Below, piece by piece: positions 16,750 to 24,171 of a stretch of 32,224 nt of DNA. Under the pieces are notes generated by a model. It saw only the letters and a list, made by a program, of their open reading frames with translations, had not been told where the DNA came from and did no database searches. The DNA comes from Clostridium akagii DSM 12554. Its GTDB lineage: Bacteria; Bacillota; Clostridia; Clostridiales; Clostridiaceae. The stretch spans positions 1-32,224 of the forward strand of contig NZ_JMLK01000030.1 in the NCBI RefSeq assembly GCF_000686725.1, read 5' to 3'. Position 1 is the stretch's first letter; the number at the start of each line of letters is the position of its first letter. The position numbers were made by a program, and so were the translations under genes.

Positions 16750-16820
16750 ATAATATCACAAGATGTTGACATTGTAAACATAAGGTGCTATTATATGCCT
16801 ATGTTGACAGTGTAAACATA
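16750..16820. promoter_or_regulatory. Overlapping divergent promoters with two TetR operators
   Basis: Two palindromes ATGTTGACA-n-TGTAAACAT lie at 16763-16781 and 16801-16819 (the second extends to 21 bases, 16800-16820), with centres 38 bases apart. On the plus strand TTGACA (16766-16771) and TATTAT (16789-16794), spaced 17, form a strong promoter for the flavin reductase. On the minus strand TTTACA (16773-16778) and TATTAT (16750-16755), also spaced 17, drive the TetR gene. Operator 1 covers both -35 boxes and operator 2 covers the plus-strand start region. This is a textbook arrangement for repression of both genes. Confidence 0.85.
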
Positions 16821-16909
16821 GATAGAAAAGAATCACTAGACTATTAACTTATAATAATCAGTATATATAATTAACGGCTAACACAAAAAAATATTGGAGG
16901 TAATTTGAT

Positions 16910-17956
16910 ATGAATATTCTTGTACTTAATGGTAGTCCAAAAGGTGAAGGAAGTAATAGCTTAAAAATAACAACAGCTTTTTTAGATGGGTTAAATAGTA
17001 TTAAGGAACATAATATAGAAATAATAAACATAAGCAAAAAAAATATTGATCATTGCCACGGTTGTTTTGTCTGTTGGACTAAAACTCCAGGTAAATGCAT
17101 AATAAAAGATGATATGGCTGAACTTATAGAAAAATATATCAAGGCAGATTTAATTGTATGGAGTTTCCCTCTTTACTATTTTGGAATGCCATCAAAGATA
17201 AAGGCTTTTCTTGATCGCTTATTACCTACAAATTTACCTTATATAATTACTAAGGAGGATGGTGCAAACAGGCATGCTCCAAGGTATGACTTATCACATC
17301 AACGACATGTTCTTATTTCTACTTGCGGTTTTTACGATACAAACAATAATTATGATGCCCTCATTCGTCAATTTGAGATTATGTTTGATGATAAACTTAC
17401 AAAAATACTTTGTGCAGAAGGCGAGCTATTTAAAGTACCTGAGCTTAATGGTAGAACTTCACAATATCTATCTTTGGCAAAGAAAGCAGGAGAAGAATTT
17501 GGAAAGCAAGGTAGTTTCTCAGAGCACACAAAGAAAAGGCTGAGTGAACTGCTATATCCAGCAAGTGAATTTGTAAAAATGGCCAATGCCAGTTGGGATA
17601 TTAGTGATCCTTCTGCTGATTACAAAGTCCAAGATAAATCACATAAATTCATTAAGCAAATGTCCGCAACTTATAACCCACAAAGTTATATAAATGATGT
17701 TGTTATTGAGATGAATTTTATTGATATTGATAAAACCTATCAGCTTTGTTTAGGTAAGGAAGAATGCTCAGTTAAGACTCATGATTTTACTCCATATAAC
17801 ACAAAAATCGAAACAACTTTTGAATTATGGCTACAACTCTCAGAGGGCAAAGTTAATGGTCCCGAGGCTATGATGCAAGGAAAATACAAGGTTTTAGGTG
17901 ACTTTAGTACAATGATGAAGATGAGTGATTACTTTGGAATAAAAAAGACTGTTTAA
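16910..17956 (+). CDS. NAD(P)H-dependent flavin oxidoreductase with C-terminal SCP2-like domain
   Basis: A 348-residue protein. The N-terminal 190 residues are a flavodoxin-like FMN reductase/quinone reductase domain: MNILVLNGSPKGEGSNSL binds the FMN phosphate, CHGCFVCWTKTPGKC is the cysteine-rich loop typical of iron-sulfur flavoprotein relatives, and WSFPLYYFGMPSKIKAFLDRL is the conserved flavin-site segment. Residues about 245-345 contain FELWLQLSEGKVNGPEAMMQGKYKVLGDF in several pieces, which resembles an SCP2 sterol-carrier domain. The fusion could bind a hydrophobic electron acceptor, but this is inference. GGAGG lies 9 bases before the ATG. The gene is controlled by the divergent TetR repressor and followed by a terminator. 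Confidence 0.85.
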   Translation: MNILVLNGSPKGEGSNSLKITTAFLDGLNSIKEHNIEIINISKKNIDHCHGCFVCWTKTPGKCIIKDDMAELIEKYIKADLIVWSFPLYYFGMPSKIKAFLDRLLPTNLPYIITKEDGANRHAPRYDLSHQRHVLISTCGFYDTNNNYDALIRQFEIMFDDKLTKILCAEGELFKVPELNGRTSQYLSLAKKAGEEFGKQGSFSEHTKKRLSELLYPASEFVKMANASWDISDPSADYKVQDKSHKFIKQMSATYNPQSYINDVVIEMNFIDIDKTYQLCLGKEECSVKTHDFTPYNTKIETTFELWLQLSEGKVNGPEAMMQGKYKVLGDFSTMMKMSDYFGIKKTV

Positions 17957-17970
17957 TAAAATAGATAAAC

Positions 17971-18007
17971 AAAAGGCGAACCCCCATTTCTGAGGGTTCG
18001 CTTTTTT
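17971..18007. terminator. Terminator after the flavin reductase gene (repeat family copy 2)
   Basis: AAAAGGCGAACCC pairs with GGGTTCGCTTTTT, closed by a loop of about 10 bases and followed by T residues, 14 bases after the stop. It can also serve the convergent HxlR gene. The loop-side sequence ATTTCTGAGGGTTC is identical to that of the terminator at 15567-15606. Confidence 0.9.
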
Positions 18008-18013
18008 CTATTT

Positions 18014-18355
18014 TCATTTGCTATTATTAATAGCATCTTTATAGTGTAAATGTCCCCAAGAACACATAGATTCTAAAATTGGCATTAGAGATAACCCTTT
18101 TTCTGATAAAAAATACTCTACCTTTGGTGGAACTTGGCGATATTCTTTGCGAACTATAATATCATCTGCTTGAAGCTCCTTAAGCTGTGCGCTTAACATT
18201 TTATGAGTAATACCATTAATGGCTTTTTTTAATTCTCCATAACGCATAACTTCACCCTTGGATAACCAAAACATTATTACCATTTTCCACTTACCTCCGA
18301 ATATAGACAAGGTATATTCAAAGGGTTCTGTGACCACTTCTATCTCTTGATTCAT
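18014..18355 (-). CDS. HxlR family transcriptional regulator
   Basis: A 113-residue winged-helix regulator: YTLSIFGGKWKMVIMFWL, then VMRYGELKKAINGITHKMLSAQLKELQADDII and the wing QVPPKVEYFLSEKGLSLMPIL. The otherwise common N-terminal cysteine is absent (VTEPFEYTL instead of a Cys-Pro start), so thiol sensing at that position is unlikely. AAGGAGAG lies 7-9 bases before the ATG. It is divergent from an Old Yellow Enzyme gene and probably regulates it, as in many HxlR-oxidoreductase pairs. Confidence 0.92.
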   Translation of the reverse strand: MNQEIEVVTEPFEYTLSIFGGKWKMVIMFWLSKGEVMRYGELKKAINGITHKMLSAQLKELQADDIIVRKEYRQVPPKVEYFLSEKGLSLMPILESMCSWGHLHYKDAINNSK

Positions 18356-18375
18356 AATATTACTCTCCTTTTAGT

Positions 18376-18438
18376 TAGTATCTTACATTAAAGTGCATAC
18401 TATCTTTATATATTATTACATATATAATTATATATGTA
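18376..18438. promoter_or_regulatory. Divergent control region of HxlR and OYE genes
   Basis: TAGTAT (18376-18381) and ATACTA (18397-18402) form a 6-base inverted repeat with a 15-base spacer, a layout compatible with an HxlR dimer site. Farther on, 18417-18438 is a perfect 22-base palindrome (TACATATATAA and its complement) that includes a TATAAT at 18423-18428, the probable -10 of the oxidoreductase gene. Which of the two elements is the operator is not clear. Confidence 0.5.
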
Positions 18439-18463
18439 CAAAACGAAAATCAGGAGAGATAAT

Positions 18464-19561
18464 ATGAAAAATTTATTTGATAAAACAAGTATTAATACTT
18501 TACAGCTTAAAAATAGATTTATTAGAGCAGCTACTTGGGATGAAATGGCTGATGATAATGGTCATATAAATGATGAAACTATTAATAGATATGAAACTTT
18601 GGCAAAGGGTGGCGCTAGTTTAATACTTACCGGATATGCATTTATATCAAAAGATGAGCAACCTAATCCCGGAATGTTTGGGATTTATGACGATTCATTT
18701 ATTGCCGAATATAAAAATTTAACAGATAAAGTTCATAAATATGGTACTAAAATTTCAATGCAGATAGTGTATGGTGGATCCCAATGTGACCATCCTCTTG
18801 CTAAAGAAATGACTATTTATGGACCGTCAGCTGTAAAAAATATAGTCACTGGAATTACCCCTATTGAAGCTACAAAGAATGATATAAAAGCTCTAGTAGT
18901 AAAGTTTGGAGATGCGGCTTTAAGAGCAAAAAAAGCTGGATTTGATGCTGTTGAGATTCATGCAGCTCACGGTTATTTATTAAGTCAATTTTTAACACCT
19001 TATTATAATAGACGAACTGACGAATATGGTGGAGTTATACATAACAGAGCCAGAATAATTTACGAAGTAATAGCGGAAATCCGAAAAAGGTTGGGTAAAA
19101 CTTTCCCCATTATGATAAAACTTAATTTTGATGATTTTATGAAGAACAATTCTGGCTTGACTAAAGAAGAGTCTATTGCAGTTTTTAAAAGAATTGATGA
19201 ATTAGGAATAGATATGATTGAGCCTAGTGCCATTAATCTATCTTCAGGAGAAGGAAGATCCCCATCTTTCAAAGGAATTAATGCTATAGAAAAACAATCG
19301 TATTTTAAAGAAGCTGCAACCAATATAGCCGATGTGGTGAAAAACGCAAAGGTAATCCTAGTTGGAGGAAATAAAAACTTTGATTTAATGGATGAGATAT
19401 TAAATTCTACAAAAATCGAATATTTTTCTTTGTCTAGAACTTTACTTTGTGAACCAGATTTGATTAATAAATGGATAGATAATAAAGATTATAAACCTAA
19501 ATGTGTTTCATGCAATAAATGTTGGGATGCTGTTCCAAATTCTTGTGTTTTTAATAGATAA
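18464..19561 (+). CDS. NADH:flavin oxidoreductase, Old Yellow Enzyme family
   Basis: A 365-residue FMN-dependent TIM-barrel enzyme of the OYE family. Such enzymes reduce activated C=C bonds with NAD(P)H. Visible are LKNRFIRAATWDEMAD at the N-terminus, the substrate-binding pair His166/His169 in VEIHAAHGYLLSQFL with nearby Tyr171, and YNRRTDEYGG. The C-terminal segment is SRTLLCEPDLINKW. It ends with CVSCNKCWDAVPNSC, a cysteine cluster like the start of the 4Fe-4S site in the long 2,4-dienoyl-CoA reductase type, but the second (FAD/NAD) half of that type is absent. The ATG at 18464 has AGGAGAG about 6 bases upstream. It is probably regulated by the divergent HxlR. Confidence 0.92.
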   Translation: MKNLFDKTSINTLQLKNRFIRAATWDEMADDNGHINDETINRYETLAKGGASLILTGYAFISKDEQPNPGMFGIYDDSFIAEYKNLTDKVHKYGTKISMQIVYGGSQCDHPLAKEMTIYGPSAVKNIVTGITPIEATKNDIKALVVKFGDAALRAKKAGFDAVEIHAAHGYLLSQFLTPYYNRRTDEYGGVIHNRARIIYEVIAEIRKRLGKTFPIMIKLNFDDFMKNNSGLTKEESIAVFKRIDELGIDMIEPSAINLSSGEGRSPSFKGINAIEKQSYFKEAATNIADVVKNAKVILVGGNKNFDLMDEILNSTKIEYFSLSRTLLCEPDLINKWIDNKDYKPKCVSCNKCWDAVPNSCVFNR

Positions 19562-19605
19562 GTCATTTACAAATAGAAACTCCATTAATTAAAACTTAAA
19601 ATATA

Positions 19606-19649
19606 AATAGTAAAAGGCGCACTACTAAGGTAGTGTGCCTTTTACTATT
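19606..19649. terminator. Strong bidirectional terminator between OYE and TetR genes
   Basis: A 20-base stem (AATAGTAAAAGGCGCACTAC with its complement, one G-U pair) closes a TAAG loop. A and T runs lie on both sides, so it terminates both the plus-strand oxidoreductase and the convergent TetR gene. Confidence 0.92.
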
Positions 19650-19685
19650 GTTATGTATTAAATTTATTTATATTTTTACAATTAA

Positions 19686-20327
19686 TTACAGACGGACAAG
19701 TGGCAAGAAAATGTCATCGATGATATCATTGATGGTTTTATCGGATATATGCCCGCGGGTGGTAAGAATTTTATATCGCACCAAATCCATGGGCAGTGAA
19801 ATAATCTGTGGACTAATTTTTTTTAGGTTAATCTCCCCGCGAAGTTCAGCGTTTTTTAGAATAGCTATCATGGATCTTGTAAGTGGGCTTTTCTCCTCCA
19901 CATTCATTATCTCTGGAATTAAATGGATTGAATCCTCACTAATATGTTCAATCATAAGTCCATGTAGGGTTTCAGCACCAATAGTTTGCAATGGTTTTGC
20001 TATTCCCATAAGTAATATAAGTACATCATTACGCAAATCCCCTGTATTGGGAATGCCTTCGGGATTAATCACATGTTTGTGTAATACTGCAAGAACAAGT
20101 TTGGATTTACTAGACCAGCGACGATACATAACTGATTTATTTGTTTTCGCTCTTGTTGCAACTCCATCCATTGTCATATGAGAATAACCAACCTTTAAAA
20201 GTTCATCCCATGCAGCCTTAAGTATTGCATCTTCAAGAATTTCGCCACGGCGTCGTGGTTCTACATGATGCTCCTCATCTCCGACGTACTTGCAAGTTGC
20301 AGATAGTTCATCATTTTTTTTATCCAT
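19686..20327 (-). CDS. TetR/AcrR family repressor of the efflux cassette
   Basis: A 213-residue regulator. After a 27-residue hydrophilic leader it shows RRRGEILEDAILKAAWDELLKVGY, then SHMTMDGVATRAKTNKSVMYRRWSSKSKLVLAVL, a TetR DNA-binding domain (residues about 28-75). The C-terminal domain with GLMIEHISEDSIHLIPEI is of the TetR_C_11 kind found in repressors near drug exporters. AAGGAAA precedes the ATG. Its -10 (TATAAT on the minus strand, 20375-20380) lies next to the 12-base inverted repeat at 20384-20420. It is divergent from the MFS exporter and likely represses it. Its base composition looks more GC-rich than that of most genes here. Confidence 0.92.
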   Translation of the reverse strand: MDKKNDELSATCKYVGDEEHHVEPRRRGEILEDAILKAAWDELLKVGYSHMTMDGVATRAKTNKSVMYRRWSSKSKLVLAVLHKHVINPEGIPNTGDLRNDVLILLMGIAKPLQTIGAETLHGLMIEHISEDSIHLIPEIMNVEEKSPLTRSMIAILKNAELRGEINLKKISPQIISLPMDLVRYKILTTRGHISDKTINDIIDDIFLPLVRL

Positions 20328-20383
20328 ATTTATTTCCTTCTTTCATAAATATCTATTGCATTTCTTATAGTTTTATTATATCA

Positions 20384-20420
20384 TATACAAATAAGGTACT
20401 AATAGTTTCTTATTTGTATA
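20384..20420. promoter_or_regulatory. Palindromic operator between TetR and MFS genes
   Basis: TATACAAATAAG (20384-20395) and its exact complement (20409-20420) flank a 13-base spacer. The repeat lies beside the -10 of the minus-strand TetR gene and 18 bases before the ATG of the plus-strand exporter gene, as expected for a site that represses both. Confidence 0.8.
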
Positions 20421-20437
20421 TAAAAGGAGTGACACAC

Positions 20438-21865
20438 ATGGCAGAAAGACTAACAAATCCCCCAAAACATCAAAAAGAAAAAATAGATCCAATGGTACTT
20501 AAGATATCCATAATTATGGTAATTGGTGCTCTAGCTCCACTACTAGATTCTACAATGATTAACGTAGCCATAAAAACAATAGCAGGTGATATGAAAAGTA
20601 CAGTTGCTATCATACAGTGGGTTATCACAGGCTATGTACTTGCCATGGCTATAGCAATACCAATTTCAGGCTGGGCCATAAATCGTTTTGGTGGCAAGCG
20701 AGTGTATGTTTTTTCACTATTAATATTTTTAGCCGGTTCTGTACTTTCATCTCTATCATGGAATATTGATAGCTTAATAGCTTTCAGACTCCTACAAGGG
20801 TTTGGTGCAGGTTTAATGATACCAACTTTACAAACAGTAATTATTCAGGCATCTGGTGGCAAGGATCTAGGACGTATTATGTCAATTGTCAGCATGCCTG
20901 CATTGCTTGGCCCAATTCTTGGCCCAGTGCTAGGCGGTATTATTATAAACAGCCTAAGTTGGCGTTGGATTTTCTATGTAAATATCCCAATTTGCATGAT
21001 TGCATTATTTATAGCATGGCGTGGATTACCAACTGATGAACCTTCTAACAGTAAACAACGTCTGGACATTATCGGAATTCTGTTGTTGTCTCCTGCATTT
21101 GCTCTAATCATTTACGGTGTTTCTAAGATAAGTTCTCATGGCGGTTTAAGCAGTAGTGAGGTGTTTGTTCCTATGGTAATTGGTTTTCTCATGATGGTGG
21201 CATTTGTTGTCTACTCATTACGCAGAAAGATTTCTCCAGTGCTTGATCTGCGTCTGTTTAAATCCCGTAATTTTTCCGTCTCCATTATCTTACTTTTCGT
21301 ATCTGGCATAGCAACTAATGGAGCAATGCTTATTTTACCATTATATTACCAACAGGTACGGGGTCAAACTGCATTACTAGCAGGACTTTGGCTTATTCCA
21401 CAAGGAATTGGCATGTTACTTACAAGAAACTGGCTAGGTAAACTAACTGATCGTATAGGTTCTCGCATAATAGTTATAGTAAGCCTACTAGTTACAACCA
21501 TCGGTACGTTACCATTTGCTTTTGCAAGTTCTGATACAAATCAAATTTTATTAGCAGCAGCACAGATAATACGAGGTGCCGGTCTAAGTGGACTTTTGAT
21601 TCCAATCATGGCTTCCGCATATGTAGGCCTAAGCAGAGATCAAATTCCTGATGCCAGTATTGCTACGAGGATTTTTCAGACAATAGGTGGGGCATTCGGA
21701 TCTGCCATACTTGCAACCATTCTCGCAAATCAACTTTTAATTAGAAACGTATCCACTACTGTAACTGTTTCAAATGCATATAATGTTGCTTTTTGGTGGT
21801 CAATTGCCTTTACCGTAATTGCAATCATCCCCGCACTGTTACTACCAAAACGTAAAAATGCCTAA
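20438..21865 (+). CDS. MFS multidrug exporter, DHA2 family (14 membrane segments)
   Basis: A 475-residue membrane protein of the DHA2 (EmrB/QacA-like) drug:proton antiporter family. Diagnostic pieces are LDSTMINVAIKTIAGD in the first membrane segment, motif A-like GWAINRFGGKRVY after the second, RLLQGFGAGLMIPTLQ, and antiporter motif C GPILGPVLGGIIINSLSWRW, continuing IFYVNIPI, in segment 5. Fourteen hydrophobic segments can be counted approximately. The ATG at 20438 is chosen because AAGGAG lies 8 bases upstream; the longer open frame runs back through the divergent TetR gene. A glycosyltransferase gene follows after 49 bases and is likely cotranscribed. Confidence 0.93.
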   Translation: MAERLTNPPKHQKEKIDPMVLKISIIMVIGALAPLLDSTMINVAIKTIAGDMKSTVAIIQWVITGYVLAMAIAIPISGWAINRFGGKRVYVFSLLIFLAGSVLSSLSWNIDSLIAFRLLQGFGAGLMIPTLQTVIIQASGGKDLGRIMSIVSMPALLGPILGPVLGGIIINSLSWRWIFYVNIPICMIALFIAWRGLPTDEPSNSKQRLDIIGILLLSPAFALIIYGVSKISSHGGLSSSEVFVPMVIGFLMMVAFVVYSLRRKISPVLDLRLFKSRNFSVSIILLFVSGIATNGAMLILPLYYQQVRGQTALLAGLWLIPQGIGMLLTRNWLGKLTDRIGSRIIVIVSLLVTTIGTLPFAFASSDTNQILLAAAQIIRGAGLSGLLIPIMASAYVGLSRDQIPDASIATRIFQTIGGAFGSAILATILANQLLIRNVSTTVTVSNAYNVAFWWSIAFTVIAIIPALLLPKRKNA

Positions 21866-21914
21866 GCCCCAAAATAATCATAAGTAATAATATAACCTAA
21901 GGAGATGTATATAT

Positions 21915-23126
21915 ATGTCTAATGTGCTTTTTTTAAATATACCCTATAATGGTCACGTTAATCCCACACTAGGTTTGGTAGATGGATTGGTAAAAGAAGG
22001 AGAACAAGTTACTTATTTTTGTTCAGAAGAATATAGAGAAAGAATCGAAAAAGTGGGTGCTACATTTAAAAGCTACGGCAAAGATATGACTATCTTGAAA
22101 AATGGTTCTAATGTTTTTATGGATGGAAATATTGAAGATAAGTTCATAAATCATATTGAGAAGAGACTTAAGTTAAATATGAAAATTCTCCCAATCATCA
22201 TGGGAGAGATTAAAGGTACAAAATTTGATTATATTGTTCATAGTGCTATGTTTCCATTAGGATATATTATTTCTCGAATATTAAAAATTCCTTCAATTTC
22301 TTCTTTTGAAGAATTTGCTACGGCAAAAGAGCTCATCACTGGAATTATAAGTGGAAAACGAATAAAAGATTATGTATCCACGGATAACTACATTAAGTTA
22401 CGAGAAAGGCTAGACAAGTTTTATAATGTAAAAATGCCTACTAATATACTTGATTTATTATCTATAAAAAGTGATTTAAATATTGCCTATACATCTAAAT
22501 ATTTCGTTTCACACCCTGAATATTATGATGATAGTTTTATATTTATAGGTCCACCTATATATGATAGAAAGGAAGTTATAGATTTTCCTTTTGAAAAATT
22601 AAAAGATAAAAAAGTTGTGTATATTTCATTAGGTACAGTGTTTAATAATACCAATGATAAACTATATGATATATTTTTTAAAACCTTTGGGAATCTTGAT
22701 GTTGTAGTAGTTATGACTGCCTATAATATAGACATTTCTAAATTTCATATACCTGAAAATTTCATAGTGAAAAATTATGTCCCTCAATTAGAAATTTTAA
22801 AGTATACAGATGTTGCTATAACTCATGCTGGAATGAATAGTATAGGAGATTTGTTATACAATAATGTACCCTTTGTTGCAATTCCAATCGGCTCAGATCA
22901 ACCATATAACGCAGCAAGAACATCAGCACTTGGAGCTACAATTTCTCTTGACACGTACAAACTAACACCAGAAATATTAGGAAATGCTATAAAAAAAGTT
23001 CAGGAAGATCCAAGTTATCTTGAAAATATGAAAAAAATAAGTAAATCTTTTAAAGAGGCTGGTGGATATAAACAAGCTGTTGAAGATATTTTCAACTTTA
23101 AGAAGCAAAAATGGATATCACTTTAA
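21915..23126 (+). CDS. MGT-family (GT1-type) glycosyltransferase
   Basis: A 403-residue protein of the UGT/MGT family (GT-B fold). The N-terminal domain starts LFLNIPYNGHVNPTLGL, where His14 of the GHVNP motif is the usual catalytic base. The C-terminal nucleotide-sugar domain has VVYISLGTVFNN, NYVPQLEILKYTDVAITHAGMNS in sequence and VPFVAIPIGSDQPYNAAR, the counterpart of the donor-binding PSPG-like motif (HxGxxS...P....DQ..NA). Such enzymes glycosylate macrolides and other small hydrophobic compounds. AAGGAG lies before the ATG. It follows the exporter gene, so modification plus export of one toxic compound is plausible, but the acceptor is unknown. Alternatively it could build a glycolipid. 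Confidence 0.92.
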   Translation: MSNVLFLNIPYNGHVNPTLGLVDGLVKEGEQVTYFCSEEYRERIEKVGATFKSYGKDMTILKNGSNVFMDGNIEDKFINHIEKRLKLNMKILPIIMGEIKGTKFDYIVHSAMFPLGYIISRILKIPSISSFEEFATAKELITGIISGKRIKDYVSTDNYIKLRERLDKFYNVKMPTNILDLLSIKSDLNIAYTSKYFVSHPEYYDDSFIFIGPPIYDRKEVIDFPFEKLKDKKVVYISLGTVFNNTNDKLYDIFFKTFGNLDVVVVMTAYNIDISKFHIPENFIVKNYVPQLEILKYTDVAITHAGMNSIGDLLYNNVPFVAIPIGSDQPYNAARTSALGATISLDTYKLTPEILGNAIKKVQEDPSYLENMKKISKSFKEAGGYKQAVEDIFNFKKQKWISL

Positions 23127-23196
23127 TCTAAAAAACTCTGCTGAAAAAAACTTTATATTCAGCAATGTATTAGTAAATAACTGAACTTTCCCCTGA

Positions 23197-23224
23197 CAGG
23201 AATAAACTTCATAGTTTATTCCTG
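23197..23224 (+). terminator. Hairpin at the convergent ends of the glycosyltransferase and CPBP genes
   Basis: CAGGAATAAAC and its perfect complement close a 6-base loop. The stop codon of the CPBP gene lies inside the stem. T residues follow on the plus strand only weakly, so termination of the plus-strand gene is likely but not certain. A shorter stem, GCTGAA/TTCAGC, lies just upstream. Confidence 0.6.
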
Positions 23225-24040
23225 ATTTTCTACTATTTCTAATAATTTTTTCTTTCTTAGCAAAATAAATACTGGTACTAAGTATACAAGGCAGACAATA
23301 AGCTTTGCATAACTATAACTATTTATTTGGCTAACAACAGAATTAGTTCCAAAGAGTCCCGAACCTATCAATGAACTAAAATCATTGAAAGCATGAATAA
23401 TAGCAACTACCCATATATTTTTTGTTCTTATATAAATAGCGGCTAGTAATGCTCCTAATACCGCAGCTCCAAATGCTTGTACTACTGCACCTTTAATTGA
23501 AACTCCAGAAAAAATATTTGTTATATGTGCAATTCCAAAGATTATACTGGAAACCGCAATTGATGCATAAATTCCTTTTTGTGTTTTATGAAATTTATCT
23601 ATTAAAAGATTTAATATAATTCCTCTAAAAATAAATTCCTCGGCAATCCCTATTTCTAGCATAGTAATAGCAAATATCACAATTTGTGATAAAGGCAATA
23701 ATTCATTAGCCTTTCCCTGATTTAAAACAACTGCAAAGCCAGAAACAGCCGCCAATAATCCTAGACAAACTAGAAATCCCCCTGTCCAAAGTCCTCTCAA
23801 TATTCCTTCACCTTTTTCTCGAAGAATATATGCTTTTCCAAGTAAAAACATAATTATCACTGAGAAAACAACTCCAACAAATTCCTGTATTAATAGTGGC
23901 GCATAACCCTTCGATGTTATTCCTAATTTAATTAACAGTTGCGTGCTATGGAGCAAACCCAAAAAACCAACAGCTATGAATATACATACTAGAAATGTGT
24001 GTTTTTCTTTTAATGAACTAATTTTAGATTTTGTATACAT
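23216..24040 (-). CDS. CPBP family intramembrane metalloprotease (CAAX protease / bacteriocin-processing type)
   Basis: A 274-residue polytopic membrane protein with about eight segments. The three family motifs are intact: Glu134-Glu135 with Arg139 in IAEEFIFRGII, the FxxxH motif in SIIFGIAHITN (His172) and VAIIHAFND with His216 and Asp220. Members are glutamate-dependent membrane proteases related to Rce1 and are often linked to peptide processing, self-immunity or stress. No bacteriocin gene was seen nearby. AAGGAG lies 7 bases before the ATG. It is on the same strand as the SMC operon, 131 bases after its last stop, with a hairpin between. Confidence 0.9.
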   Translation of the reverse strand: MYTKSKISSLKEKHTFLVCIFIAVGFLGLLHSTQLLIKLGITSKGYAPLLIQEFVGVVFSVIIMFLLGKAYILREKGEGILRGLWTGGFLVCLGLLAAVSGFAVVLNQGKANELLPLSQIVIFAITMLEIGIAEEFIFRGIILNLLIDKFHKTQKGIYASIAVSSIIFGIAHITNIFSGVSIKGAVVQAFGAAVLGALLAAIYIRTKNIWVVAIIHAFNDFSSLIGSGLFGTNSVVSQINSYSYAKLIVCLVYLVPVFILLRKKKLLEIVENQE

Positions 24041-24097
24041 CTTTATTCTCCTTACCCTTTTTATATATTATTAACATTATTTACCATATTTTTAAAT

Positions 24098-24145
24098 AGA
24101 CAAACAGAGAGATAACCATTATTTCTGAAAGTTCTCCCTTTGTCT
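24098..24145 (-). terminator. Imperfect hairpin after the SMC-like gene (repeat family copy 3)
   Basis: AGACAAA and TTTGTCT form the outer stem, with a partly paired interior that contains ATTTCTGAAAGTTC, a degenerate match to the ATTTCTGAGGGTTC of the terminators at 15567 and 17971. On the minus strand it follows the stop of the SMC-like gene by about 26 bases. It is probably that operon's terminator, weaker than the other two copies. Confidence 0.55.
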
Positions 24146-24171
24146 AGCTATTTATCCATTTTCAGTGCTTG

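Noticed and set aside
20225-20437. N-terminal extension of the MFS exporter frame through the TetR gene
   Set aside because: It is antisense to the TetR coding region and operator, while the ATG at 20438 has a proper AAGGAG and the normal start of a DHA2 protein.
23216-24040. CPBP protease as bacteriocin maturation or immunity gene
   Set aside because: No bacteriocin precursor, double-glycine leader or ABC exporter was found nearby.
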